From NCBI GenBank assembly GCA_022766945.1, contig JALEOU010000053.1:16332-80331 (forward strand): a stretch of DNA of 64,000 nt. Reading direction: 5' to 3'. A model generated the notes under the pieces. That model was not told where the DNA came from. It saw only the letters and a list, made by a program, of their open reading frames with translations, and searched no databases. This stretch comes from Fusicatenibacter sp. (GTDB taxonomy: Bacteria > Bacillota > Clostridia > Lachnospirales > Lachnospiraceae). Shown here one piece after another: positions 8,711 to 16,645 of this stretch; the stretch's first letter is position 1, and each line of letters opens with the position of its first letter. The translations under genes were made by a program, and so were the position numbers.

Positions 8711-8739
8711 TTGCCTTTTGATATACCATATGGTATACT
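8711..8739 (+). promoter_or_regulatory. Promoter with palindromic operator before the alpha/beta hydrolase
   Basis: TTGCCT (8711-8716) and TATACT (8734-8739) have the ideal 17-base spacer. A perfect 16-base palindrome, TATACCATATGGTATA (8722-8737), covers the spacer and the -10 element, where a dimeric repressor would block polymerase. No candidate regulator gene is adjacent. Confidence 0.6.
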
Positions 8740-8769
8740 GGTGAAAAGTCTGATAAAGGGATGATGTTA

Positions 8770-9765
8770 ATGAAAATACGTGTAATAAAAGAAGAAAACT
8801 TTGCTGATGAAATGGCACAGATCGTGGAGCCTTTTGTAAACGAAAGAGCGACGGAACTTTTTTTTGAACGGGAAGAAGGATGTCCCATTCACTGTGTACG
8901 TTACCGTGCTGCACGACCAAAGGGGGTCATTATGATTTCCCATGGGTTTACGGAAAATGCCGAAAAGTATAAAGAAGTGATCTATTATTTCCTGAAAGAA
9001 CATTACCATGTTTATCTGCCGGAGCACTGCGGTCACGGAAAAAGCTACCGTCTGACGCAGGATCCGTCTCTGGTACATGTTGACTGCTATCAGAGATATG
9101 TAGAAGATTTTCTCTATGTTTCCAGAAAAGCCAGGAAGGAAACAGGAACTCTTCCGATGCACCTCTATGCGCATTCCATGGGAGGAGGAATCGGAGCAGC
9201 AGCGGCAGCAAAAGCTCCGGAACTGTTCGAAAAGGTAGTCCTGACTTCGCCGATGATTCGTCCGCTGACTGGAAAAGTTCCCTGGCCGGATGCCAGAAGA
9301 ATTGCAGCATGTAACTGCATTACCGGGAGAAGTGAACGTTATGTGGCCGGTCAGAGACCTTACAGTGGGCCAGAACCTTTTGAAAGCAGTTCCTCACTTT
9401 CAAAGGCCAGATACGAATATTATCAGAAAAAGAGGGAAAAGGAACCGTTGTATCAGCTAAGTGCAGCATCTTACGGATGGCTCCTGGCTGCTGCGAAGTT
9501 AAGCAGAGGACTTCAGAAAAACGCCTGGAAAAAAATCACTGCTCCCGTGCTTCTCTTTCAGGCTGAGCAGGAACATCTGGTGTCAAAGGAAGCACAGGAA
9601 CGTTTTATGCGTAAACTTGCTTTCCGGATGCCCGGAAAAGCAAAACTTGTGCGTGTTCCAGGGACAAAACATGAGATCTATAATACCAGCGGAAAAGTGC
9701 TGCAGTGTTACTGGAAGATGGTTTTCGATTATTTATCTTGCACACAAGATAAGAAACCAGTATAA
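8770..9765 (+). CDS. Alpha/beta hydrolase, monoglyceride lipase/lysophospholipase type
   Basis: The 331-residue protein shows the serine hydrolase plan of the Hydrolase_4 (lysophospholipase-like) family. ISHGFTEN near residue 57 forms the oxyanion region, HSMGGG near 135 holds the nucleophile Ser, and GTKHEIYN near 300 carries the catalytic His; the acid lies in between. No signal peptide is seen, so it acts in the cytosol or at the inner membrane face. The ATG at 8770 has AAAGGG upstream at 9 bases; two earlier ATGs (8761, 8764) are too close to that sequence. The palindrome over its promoter suggests repression by an unlinked regulator. Confidence 0.85.
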   Translation: MKIRVIKEENFADEMAQIVEPFVNERATELFFEREEGCPIHCVRYRAARPKGVIMISHGFTENAEKYKEVIYYFLKEHYHVYLPEHCGHGKSYRLTQDPSLVHVDCYQRYVEDFLYVSRKARKETGTLPMHLYAHSMGGGIGAAAAAKAPELFEKVVLTSPMIRPLTGKVPWPDARRIAACNCITGRSERYVAGQRPYSGPEPFESSSSLSKARYEYYQKKREKEPLYQLSAASYGWLLAAAKLSRGLQKNAWKKITAPVLLFQAEQEHLVSKEAQERFMRKLAFRMPGKAKLVRVPGTKHEIYNTSGKVLQCYWKMVFDYLSCTQDKKPV

Positions 9766-9766
9766 T
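9733..9766 (+). promoter_or_regulatory. ddh promoter with inverted-repeat operator, inside the hydrolase 3' end
   Basis: TTGCAC (9738-9743) and TATAAT (9761-9766) are 17 bases apart; the -10 element overlaps the hydrolase stop codon. The arms TTATCTTG (9733-9740) and CAAGATAA (9745-9752) are exact inverted repeats around CACA and cover the -35 element, which suggests a repressor site controlling ddh. Confidence 0.6.
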
Positions 9767-9859
9767 AAATACGGATTGCGTGAGCACAAAGTGCGGAGCG
9801 ATCCGGTATCAAAGGGTCAGAAAAGTCAGATCAGGTTATAAAATAAGGGAGAAAAAACA

Positions 9860-10846
9860 ATGAGCATAAGAATTGGAATTTTGGGCTACGGAAATCTGGG
9901 CCGTGGTGTGGAATGCGCTATTTCCCAGAATGAAGATATGGAATTAGCTGCTGTATTTACCAGAAGAGATCCAAAGAAACTGTCTATCCTTACAACAACC
10001 GCTGCTGTATGCAGCGTCAGTGAAGTGCAGGAGTGGAAAGATAAAATTGATGTAATGATTATCTGCGGAGGAAGTGCTACTGATCTTCCGAAGCAGACAC
10101 CGGAATATGCAAGATATTTTAACGTCATTGACAGCTTTGATACACATGCAAAAATACCGGAGCATTTTGCAAATGTTGATGCTGCAGCGAAAGAGAGCGG
10201 CCATGTGGCGATTATTTCTGTGGGTTGGGACCCTGGTATGTTCTCACTGAATCGAATGTATGCCAATGCGATTCTTCCGGAAGGCTCTGATTATACGTTC
10301 TGGGGAAAAGGAGTCAGCCAGGGACATTCCGATGCAATTCGGAGAATTCCGGGGGTGAAGGACGGTAAGCAGTATACAATCCCGGTAGAAGCAGCTCTGG
10401 AAGCTGTGAGAAACGGAGAAAATCCGGAACTGAGTACGAGAGAGAAACATACCCGTGAATGTTTTGTTGTTCTGGAAGAAGGAGCTGATCCCACACAGGT
10501 TGAGCAGACGATCAAGACAATGCCGAATTATTTTGCGGATTACGATACCACAGTCCATTTTATCAGCGAAGAAGAGCTTCAGGAGAAACACAGCGGAATT
10601 CCGCATGGTGGCTTCGTGCTCCGCAGCGGAAAGACCGGCTGGAACAGGGAACACAGTCATCTCATTGAGTATCGTCTGAAACTTGATTCCAATCCTGAAT
10701 TTACCTCCTCAGTTCTGGTTGCTTATGCAAGAGCCGCCAGCAGATTAGCAAGAGAAGGTCAAAACGGAGCAAAGACTGTATTTGATATTGCTCCGGCTTA
10801 TTTAAGCGCCAAATCCGGGGAAGAACTCCGCAAATCCATGCTTTAA
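9860..10846 (+). CDS. ddh: meso-Diaminopimelate dehydrogenase
   Basis: Ddh reductively aminates tetrahydrodipicolinate directly to meso-diaminopimelate with NADPH, a one-step route to the peptidoglycan cross-linking residue and lysine precursor. The 328 residues match the family length. The Rossmann motif GYGNLGRG is at 9-16, and the conserved blocks FTRRDP, NVIDSFDTHA and ISVGWDPGMFS are present. AAGGGAG lies 9 bases before the ATG. A promoter embedded in the preceding gene gives it its own transcription start. A DUF2284 gene follows after 13 bases. Confidence 0.95.
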   Translation: MSIRIGILGYGNLGRGVECAISQNEDMELAAVFTRRDPKKLSILTTTAAVCSVSEVQEWKDKIDVMIICGGSATDLPKQTPEYARYFNVIDSFDTHAKIPEHFANVDAAAKESGHVAIISVGWDPGMFSLNRMYANAILPEGSDYTFWGKGVSQGHSDAIRRIPGVKDGKQYTIPVEAALEAVRNGENPELSTREKHTRECFVVLEEGADPTQVEQTIKTMPNYFADYDTTVHFISEEELQEKHSGIPHGGFVLRSGKTGWNREHSHLIEYRLKLDSNPEFTSSVLVAYARAASRLAREGQNGAKTVFDIAPAYLSAKSGEELRKSML

Positions 10847-10859
10847 TTCCAGCAGAGAA

Positions 10860-11417
10860 ATGGAGAAGACAGAACCTATGATGAAAAATGAGATCGAAAA
10901 ATTTATTACACAGTTTCCAATTTACCAGTATGCGTTTGTAGAACCGGAAGAAATTGAATTTAATGACCGTGTGCGGGCGATCTGCAAAAAAGAATGCCCT
11001 CGCTATGGGGCATCCTGGTCCTGTCCCCCGGCAGTTGGAACGGTAGAGATTTGCAAAGAACGTTGCAGAAATTATGATCATGCTCTGTTCTTCTCCAGTA
11101 TTGCGGAAGTTGACAATATTCTGGATATGGAAGAAACCCTGAAAACGAAAGCGGAACATGAGAGATTGACCAGAATCATTGAAAAATATCTGAAGGATCA
11201 GGCCCTGCTTGTCTATACACTTTCTTCTGATTCCTGTCAGGAGTGTGAAAAATGTGCTTATCCCAAAGGCGGATGCCGCCATGCAGAACTGATGCATCCG
11301 TGTATTGAAAGCCACGGGATTGTTGTGCCGGATCTGATCGAGAAACATATGATGGATTACTATCTGGGTGAACAGTATGTTGTGTGGTTCAGCCTGATTT
11401 TTTATAAAGAGCCCTGA
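10860..11417 (+). CDS. DUF2284 metal-binding protein
   Basis: This 185-residue protein contains the Cys-rich DUF2284 pattern: CKKECPRYGASWSCPP near residues 41-56, then two further clusters (CQECEKCAYP and GGCRH). These spaced cysteines probably bind an iron-sulfur cluster or zinc, but the function of the family is not established. The start could be ATG 10860 or the ATGATG pair at 10878/10881; no convincing ribosome binding site decides between them. It may be cotranscribed with ddh. Confidence 0.8.
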   Translation: MEKTEPMMKNEIEKFITQFPIYQYAFVEPEEIEFNDRVRAICKKECPRYGASWSCPPAVGTVEICKERCRNYDHALFFSSIAEVDNILDMEETLKTKAEHERLTRIIEKYLKDQALLVYTLSSDSCQECEKCAYPKGGCRHAELMHPCIESHGIVVPDLIEKHMMDYYLGEQYVVWFSLIFYKEP

Positions 11418-11465
11418 TTGACGCAGTGTTTTTGACGATGTATATGAGTTGCCTGTCGGGCTCAG

Positions 11466-11494
11466 GTATATTGTTTTTTGCAACAGCATATACT
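11466..11494 (+). promoter_or_regulatory. Candidate sigma-E sporulation promoter of yqfCD
   Basis: GTATATT (11466-11472) and CATATACT (11487-11494) are separated by 14 bases. Each differs by one base from the Bacillus sigma-E consensus (KMATATT and CATACANT), and the spacing is right. In B. subtilis yqfC and yqfD belong to the mother-cell sigma-E regulon, so position and context agree. A leader of about 100 bases would follow. Confidence 0.5.
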
Positions 11495-11599
11495 GGAAAA
11501 TGAGATACAGTTCCTCTTTATATCTTCGGAAATTCTGATTCTGTAAGAAAAGAGAAGGACTGCCAGGAAAAGAAGCCGGGAGGAAGTGTCGAAAATAGT

Positions 11600-11893
11600 G
11601 TGAAAATCAGAAAAAAGACGAAAAAGAAAGACTCTATGGTTTCTCAGATGCTTTCTTCTATGCAGATTCCAGCAGATCTGGCTTATCAGGAGTCTGTAAT
11701 TACTTTTTTTGGTCAGAGAGAAGTTTACATAGAAAATTACCGCAGAATCCTGGAATACGACCACGGACGGCTGCGCGTTCTTACACGAAACGGGGTACTG
11801 TCTCTGGAAGGGCGATGCCTTCAGATCCGTTATTATTCCAATGAAGAGATGAAAGTTACCGGCGATATCCAAAAGATCATATTTGACCCCTGA
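11600..11893 (+). CDS. yqfC: Sporulation protein YqfC
   Basis: The 97-residue protein matches the small YqfC family of spore-forming Firmicutes, with PADLAYQESVITFFGQREVYIENYR-like and VLTRNGVLSLEG blocks (each recognised in part). It is produced in the mother cell during sporulation; its exact task is unclear. The start is GTG at 11600 with GGGAGGAAG about 16 bases upstream, a rather long gap, so a start further inside is possible. It precedes yqfD, the conserved gene pair of spore formers. Confidence 0.85.
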   Translation: MKIRKKTKKKDSMVSQMLSSMQIPADLAYQESVITFFGQREVYIENYRRILEYDHGRLRVLTRNGVLSLEGRCLQIRYYSNEEMKVTGDIQKIIFDP

Positions 11894-11914
11894 GGGAAGA
11901 GAGGTGTTTTTCTT

Positions 11915-13159
11915 TTGCGTCGTCCAAGTCTTGGCTGGAAAGGTTATGTGAGGATTCGTCTGATCAGTCGTCAACCGGAACGTTTTTTGAATCTGTGTGC
12001 CTATCACAATGTTATGATCTGGAATCTGCTTTCCGTGGATGGCTGTTATGAGATGAACCTGTCCGCGAAAGACGTGTCCCGTCTTTTGCCGTTTTGCCGC
12101 AAGAGCGGTTCCAGAATCAAAATATTGGAAAAACATGGAATGCCTTTCTTACTGCATCGCAGCGCTGGGAGAAAGGCATTTTTTCTTGGCATTTTTCTAT
12201 GCTGTTCTCTTATGCTTATATTGTCTTCCTTTATCTGGAATATTCATGTTGAAGGCAACTATGCAAATAGTACAAAAAGTATTCTTGGATGCCTTTCAAA
12301 TATCAACGTGGTACATGGGATACGGAAGAGCGAGATAAACTGTCAGGAAATTGCCGCTTATCTTCGGGAACAGTTTCCCAATATTACCTGGGTATCCGCA
12401 AAAATAGAAGGAACCCGTCTGATCCTGGAAATAAAGGAGAATGTGGATGGTTATCAGGAAGTATCGTTATCAGAAGAACCGACGTGTATTGTCGCGTCGA
12501 AAGACGGAAAGGTTGTCCGGATTGTTACACGTTCCGGTATCCCAAAAGTATTGCCGGGTGAGGAATGTGCAAAGGGAGATGTACTTGTGGATGGAGAAAT
12601 CCCTCTTGTAAATGATGATATGGAAATTTATGATTACCGATACGTACATGCGGATGCGGATATTTATCTTGAAACACAGTGGTATTATTACGATGAGTTC
12701 ACGCTTTCGCACAAGGTTCGGCTTTATCAGGAGAAAGAAAGAAAAAATCCATTTTTTCAAATCGGAAATTACCGAATTTCGTTCCAACTACCGAATCACA
12801 CCGAAGAACCGGAATTTTATGATGAACTTTGTGTAGAACAACAGCTGTATCTGACAGAAAATTATGCACTTCCGCTGTATTTCGGATATTTACAGCAGTT
12901 ACCTTACGGTGTTGCGGAAGAGGTTTATACAAAAGAGGAAGCCTGTGCACTTGCAGAGACACATTTTCAGAAATTCTCAGAAAATTTATCGGAAAAAGGG
13001 CTTCAAATCTCCGAGAATCATGTTAAAATAGAGCTTACAGATACCGTATGTATCACGAAAGGGACACTTTGCGTTGTAGAACGGGCTGTGGAAGAAAAGC
13101 CCTGCGAAATCCAGAATGTGTCTTCGGGAAAGGACAATACCGTTCATGAACAGGAATAA
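11915..13159 (+). CDS. yqfD: Sporulation protein YqfD
   Basis: The 414-residue protein is the membrane-associated YqfD. A soluble N-terminal part of about 80 residues is followed by one membrane segment near residues 88-108 (FFLGIFLCCSLMLILSSF) and a large extracytoplasmic domain. The block LSNINVVHGIRKSEINCQEI resembles the POTRA-like region of the family. Translation seems to start at TTG 11915 after GGGAAGAGAGGTG. It lies 21 bases after yqfC and overlaps phoH by 14 bases, so the operon is tightly coupled. YqfD is needed for engulfment-stage sporulation in Bacillus; a similar role here is inferred. Confidence 0.88.
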   Translation: MRRPSLGWKGYVRIRLISRQPERFLNLCAYHNVMIWNLLSVDGCYEMNLSAKDVSRLLPFCRKSGSRIKILEKHGMPFLLHRSAGRKAFFLGIFLCCSLMLILSSFIWNIHVEGNYANSTKSILGCLSNINVVHGIRKSEINCQEIAAYLREQFPNITWVSAKIEGTRLILEIKENVDGYQEVSLSEEPTCIVASKDGKVVRIVTRSGIPKVLPGEECAKGDVLVDGEIPLVNDDMEIYDYRYVHADADIYLETQWYYYDEFTLSHKVRLYQEKERKNPFFQIGNYRISFQLPNHTEEPEFYDELCVEQQLYLTENYALPLYFGYLQQLPYGVAEEVYTKEEACALAETHFQKFSENLSEKGLQISENHVKIELTDTVCITKGTLCVVERAVEEKPCEIQNVSSGKDNTVHEQE

Positions 13160-14177
13160 CAGTATTATAGAATTACAGATGGAATTGCCCATCGAGCATG
13201 AGAAAAATGTATTTGGACAGTTTGACGAGCATATAAAAGTATTGGAGAGATCCCTGGCGGTGACCCTCATCTCCAGGGACGGCGTACTGAAGATTATAGG
13301 GCCACAAAAGAATACAAATCAGGCAAAAAAATGCCTGGAACAGCTCCTGGAACTTTCCAGGCGCGGTAATGAAATTACCGCACAGAATGTCAGCTATGCC
13401 ATTTCACTGGTTATGGAAGAAAATGAGGGAGCACTTGTGGAAATCGATGGTGACTGTATCTGCCATACAGTGGCAGGTCGTCCGGTAAAGCCAAAAACAC
13501 TGGGGCAGAAGCATTATGTAGATGAGATCCGCGATAAGATGATTGTTTTTGGGGTTGGTCCGGCAGGAACGGGAAAAACGTATCTTGCCATGGCTATGGC
13601 GATCACTGCTTTTCGGAATGATGAGGTGGGAAGAATTATTCTGACACGGCCTGCTATTGAAGCGGGAGAAAAGCTGGGATTTCTCCCTGGAGATCTTCAG
13701 AGCAAAGTCGATCCCTATCTGAGGCCGCTTTATGATGCACTTTATCAGATTATGGGTGCTGAGAGTTTTCAGAAAAATATGGAAAAGGGACTCATTGAGG
13801 TCGCGCCATTGGCTTATATGCGTGGCCGGACACTGGACAATGCCTTTATTATTCTGGATGAAGCACAGAATACCACACCTGCGCAGATGAAGATGTTTCT
13901 TACGCGTATTGGATTTGGCTCCAAAGTGATTGTAACCGGAGATGCTTCTCAGAAAGATCTGCCATCCGATGCCAAATCAGGATTGGATGTGGCCATGCAG
14001 GTATTGAAAAAAGTGGAGGGCATCTCATTTTGCGAGCTGACCAGCAAGGATGTGGTTCGTCATCCTCTGGTACAGAAAATAGTACAGGCTTATGACGATT
14101 ATGAGAGAAAAAATAAACAGGAAACGCGGCCAAAAGAGAACAAAAGCCGTGGTCAGAAAAGGAGTACGCGGATATGA
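13146..14177 (+). CDS. phoH: PhoH-family ATPase (PhoH-like protein)
   Basis: This 343-residue protein combines an N-terminal KH-like segment with a PhoH ATPase domain. Walker A GPAGTGKT lies near residue 138 and Walker B FIILDEAQN near 238, followed by TGDASQKDLP. PhoH proteins are RNA-linked NTPases often encoded beside ybeY, as here, which points to a role in RNA or ribosome metabolism. The ATG at 13146 has AAAGGA upstream and overlaps the yqfD end; an in-frame ATG at 13116 would overlap more. The last 4 bases overlap ybeY (ATGA). Confidence 0.92.
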   Translation: MNRNNSIIELQMELPIEHEKNVFGQFDEHIKVLERSLAVTLISRDGVLKIIGPQKNTNQAKKCLEQLLELSRRGNEITAQNVSYAISLVMEENEGALVEIDGDCICHTVAGRPVKPKTLGQKHYVDEIRDKMIVFGVGPAGTGKTYLAMAMAITAFRNDEVGRIILTRPAIEAGEKLGFLPGDLQSKVDPYLRPLYDALYQIMGAESFQKNMEKGLIEVAPLAYMRGRTLDNAFIILDEAQNTTPAQMKMFLTRIGFGSKVIVTGDASQKDLPSDAKSGLDVAMQVLKKVEGISFCELTSKDVVRHPLVQKIVQAYDDYERKNKQETRPKENKSRGQKRSTRI

Positions 14178-14680
14178 CACTTGTATTTGAGGACGAGCAG
14201 AAAGAAGAACTGAGTTTTGATGCCAGAGAAGTTGCCGGTTCCGTGATTTCCATGGTGCTGGATCTGGAACAGTGCCCTTATGAGGCAGAGGTGGAGCTGA
14301 TTCTGACGGATTCTGAGACAATTCGCAGTCTGAACCGCGAGCATCGTTCAATTGATCGGGAAACGGATGTACTTTCTTTCCCGATGGTGGACTACCCATC
14401 CCCGGCCTCTTTTGATTTCCTGGAAACAGAGGAAGGGGATGACTGTTTTAATCCGGACAGCGGAGAACTGATGCTTGGAGATATTGTGATCTGTGTTTCA
14501 AGAGCAATTGCACAGGCAAAGGAATATGGTCATTCAGTCTGCAGAGAATATGCGTTTCTCATTGCACACAGCATGCTTCATCTTCTTGGATATGATCATA
14601 TGACACAGGAAGAGGCTTCTGTTATGGAACAAAAACAGGAAGAGGCGCTGAAAATGCTGGGTATAACCAGAGAGCTTTAA
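14174..14680 (+). CDS. ybeY: Endoribonuclease / rRNA maturation factor YbeY
   Basis: YbeY is a zinc-dependent single-strand RNase needed for 16S rRNA 3'-end maturation and ribosome quality control. The 168-residue protein ends with the metal-binding pattern HSMLHLLGYDH (about 132-142), carrying the three His ligands. The conserved ETDVLSFPM and LGDIVIC segments are present upstream. It overlaps phoH by 4 bases, indicating coupled translation. A DUF3048 lipoprotein gene follows about 50 bases later on the same strand. Confidence 0.95.
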   Translation: MTLVFEDEQKEELSFDAREVAGSVISMVLDLEQCPYEAEVELILTDSETIRSLNREHRSIDRETDVLSFPMVDYPSPASFDFLETEEGDDCFNPDSGELMLGDIVICVSRAIAQAKEYGHSVCREYAFLIAHSMLHLLGYDHMTQEEASVMEQKQEEALKMLGITREL

Positions 14681-14730
14681 AAGAAAGAGGGGGATGGCTT
14701 ATCAGACTATGCGTTAAGAACCGACGTTGG

Positions 14731-15867
14731 ATGTGTTTGCCGACGGTGCTGATTGCAATGCTATTATCCGGCTGTCAAAAAGAATCTTCACCGCTGTCTC
14801 AAAACGTATCCATTCCGGAAGAAACGGTATCGGAATCGATTGGGGAAGAGGTTGGCGAATCGCCCATCCCGACCAGGATCGCCGAACCAACACAAGTTCC
14901 GCTTCAGGCGGAAAATCTGGAAGATTCGGGCAAGCTGCAGGAGGGGATGATGTACAGTTATCTCACCGGTGAACCGATATCGGAGGAAATTGGCCGTCGA
15001 AGACCGGTAGCTGTTATGTTGAATAACATTTACGATGCCTGTCCGCAGAGTGGCATCAGTCGTGCCGGCATCATCTATGAAGCCCCTGTTGAAGGAGGCA
15101 TTACACGCCTGATGGGTGTCTTCGAAGAGTATGATAATCTGACAAAGATCGGATCTGTACGAAGCTGCAGGGAATATTTTGTGTACTTTGACACAGGCCT
15201 GGATGCCATTTATTTTCATTATGGTCAGGCTGCTTATGCCATCCCACTTCTGGAATCCGATCAAATTGATAATGTCAATGGCATGGAGTATTCCGATGAA
15301 GTTTATTATCGGACAACCGATCGGAAAGCGCCTCATAATGCATATCTTGATGCGGACGGCATCAGGCAGGGAATTGCCCTTTGCGGTTATCGTCAGAGGT
15401 ATCCGGAGGATTATAACGGGACTTTTCTGTTTTCCGAACCCGGACAACCGGAATTGCTGGAATCCGGAAAAACGGCCAACAAAGTGACTCCGGGCGGATA
15501 TTTTCACAACAATGCCTGGTTTGAGTATGAGGAAAGTACCGGAATCTACCTGCGGTATCAGTTTGGGGAACCACAGATCGATGAGATGAATCAGGAGCAG
15601 CTTTTTGCAAAGAATCTGATTCTCCAGTACTGCTCCTGGAGTAAATATCCGGACAGCGATGAATACCTGGACATTGATGTGTGCGGAGGCGGCAGCGGAG
15701 TATATGTGACAAATGGAAAGGCGATCGATATTACCTGGAGCAAAGAGGACCAATGGGGGGCCACTTCCTATTTTGACAGTGAGGGGAATTCGATAGTGCT
15801 CAATCCCGGTAAGACATGGATTCTGATCATTCTGGATTCGTATGCGGATTCCACGCGAATTGAATAA
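14731..15867 (+). CDS. DUF3048 (YerB-like) lipoprotein with doubtful start
   Basis: The frame encodes up to 378 residues with a lipobox (LLSGC, Cys at about 15) and the DUF3048 domain, recognisable by VAVMLNNIYDACPQSG, EGGITRLMGVFEE and IGSVRSCREYF. A Thr/Pro/Glu-rich linker follows the lipid-anchored Cys. B. subtilis YerB is the nearest named relative; its function is unknown. The start is odd: ATG 14731 has no ribosome binding site, and its signal peptide lacks the usual basic N-region. In-frame codons just upstream encode the basic stretch CVKNRRW. A purine-rich AAGAAAGAGGGGG lies before ATG 14694, one base out of frame. The true start may be unusual or hidden by a one-base error. Confidence 0.8.
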   Translation: MCLPTVLIAMLLSGCQKESSPLSQNVSIPEETVSESIGEEVGESPIPTRIAEPTQVPLQAENLEDSGKLQEGMMYSYLTGEPISEEIGRRRPVAVMLNNIYDACPQSGISRAGIIYEAPVEGGITRLMGVFEEYDNLTKIGSVRSCREYFVYFDTGLDAIYFHYGQAAYAIPLLESDQIDNVNGMEYSDEVYYRTTDRKAPHNAYLDADGIRQGIALCGYRQRYPEDYNGTFLFSEPGQPELLESGKTANKVTPGGYFHNNAWFEYEESTGIYLRYQFGEPQIDEMNQEQLFAKNLILQYCSWSKYPDSDEYLDIDVCGGGSGVYVTNGKAIDITWSKEDQWGATSYFDSEGNSIVLNPGKTWILIILDSYADSTRIE

Positions 15868-15880
15868 TTCTGACAAAATC

Positions 15881-15946
15881 AGCCGATACTAGGAGAAAAA
15901 AGGAAAGGAGATTTTCTTATGCGAAAATCAATTCTTAGTATCGGCT
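15881..15946 (+). promoter_or_regulatory. Nested inverted repeats enclosing a ribosome binding site and start codon
   Basis: Outer arms AGCCGATACTA (15881-15891) and TAGTATCGGCT (15936-15946) are exact inverted repeats. Inside, GATTTTC (15910-15916) and GAAAATC (15923-15929) pair around TTATGC, which contains the ATG at 15919. AAAGGAG (15904-15910) borders the inner stem. A sigma-G-like pair (GAATA 15862, GATACTA 15885, 18-base spacer) competes with the outer-stem reading, because transcription from it would start after the first arm. Confidence 0.45.
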
Positions 15947-16296
15947 ATCTTTGTGCCGTTTTTCTGATCATGGCAGGTTTCTTTTACAGTTATCATCTTG
16001 GGGAGGAAAGGGAAAATGATGAAAAAAAACAAAAAGCAGCCGTTTCCTTTTCCGGGAGCAGTGAATCTTTGATAGAAGCAGCGGTGGAGGCAGATGCCAT
16101 GGAAAAAGCACGCTTTGTGCTGGGGGAGGAAGATGGACGGATCCTTGTGCTTCTGGAAGATGGACATACGGTATATGAATACACAGATATCCGTATTTCA
16201 GATCTGCCGGAGAGTGTACAGGAAGAAGTATACTCAGGGAAAACGATCGAAAATGCAGCGGAATTATACAGTTTTCTCGAAAATTATTCCAGCTGA
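15919..16296 (+). CDS. Small membrane-anchored protein, BofC C-terminal-like
   Basis: The 125-residue protein has one N-terminal membrane segment (about residues 6-26) and a small extracytoplasmic domain. The pattern GRILVLLEDGHTVYEYTDI, DLPE, and ELYSFLENYSS resembles the C-terminal domain of BofC, a forespore intermembrane regulator of SpoIVB in Bacillus. The likeness was judged by eye and could be superficial. AAAGGAG is 8 bases before the ATG. The start codon lies in the loop of a 7-base hairpin nested inside an 11-base inverted repeat. It follows the DUF3048 gene by 51 bases. Confidence 0.7.
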   Translation: MRKSILSIGYLCAVFLIMAGFFYSYHLGEERENDEKKQKAAVSFSGSSESLIEAAVEADAMEKARFVLGEEDGRILVLLEDGHTVYEYTDIRISDLPESVQEEVYSGKTIENAAELYSFLENYSS

Positions 16297-16432
16297 GCCT
16301 ATCAGGCAACAGGAAGAGAGGTTTTTGCCCAACTATAGACAAAAGAGAAATTCTGTTGTAGAATGAGAATGACTTACCATACACTTCAAAATTAATATAT
16401 AAAGTGTGTCAGGGTGACAAAGGAGAAGACCA

Positions 16433-16645
16433 ATGAACATAGAGAGAATCAACGAGCTGGCGAGAAAGGCGAAAACCGCAGGTCTGACACCAGAGGAGAA
16501 GGAAGAACAACAAAAGCTTCGGCGAGAATATATTGCTGCTGTACGGATGAATCTGCGTTCGCAGCTGGACCAGATCGATATACAGGAAAAAGACGGTTCG
16601 ATTACGAACCTGGGAGAAAAATATGGAAACAAAACAAAGCATTAG
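16433..16645 (+). CDS. DUF896 protein (YnzC-like)
   Basis: This 70-residue helical protein has the DUF896 pattern: IERINELARKAKTAGLTPEE, then EEQQKLRREYI and VRMNLRSQLD. B. subtilis YnzC is the best known member; it is found in spore-formers and other Firmicutes, with no settled function. CAAAGGAG precedes the ATG by about 9 bases. The coding end overlaps the next gene by 23 bases, so the two are translated together. An ACACTT/AAGTGT dyad lies 30-50 bases upstream. Confidence 0.9.
   Translation: MNIERINELARKAKTAGLTPEEKEEQQKLRREYIAAVRMNLRSQLDQIDIQEKDGSITNLGEKYGNKTKH

Noticed and set aside
11400..11470. Terminator after the DUF2284 gene (GAGCCC/GGGCTC pairing)
   Set aside because: The stem is short with a long loop and no T-run directly after it; only weak support.
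14788..15876. 362-residue minus-strand frame opposite the DUF3048 gene
   Set aside because: The plus strand encodes recognisable DUF3048 motifs; the antisense frame has no start signals or motifs.
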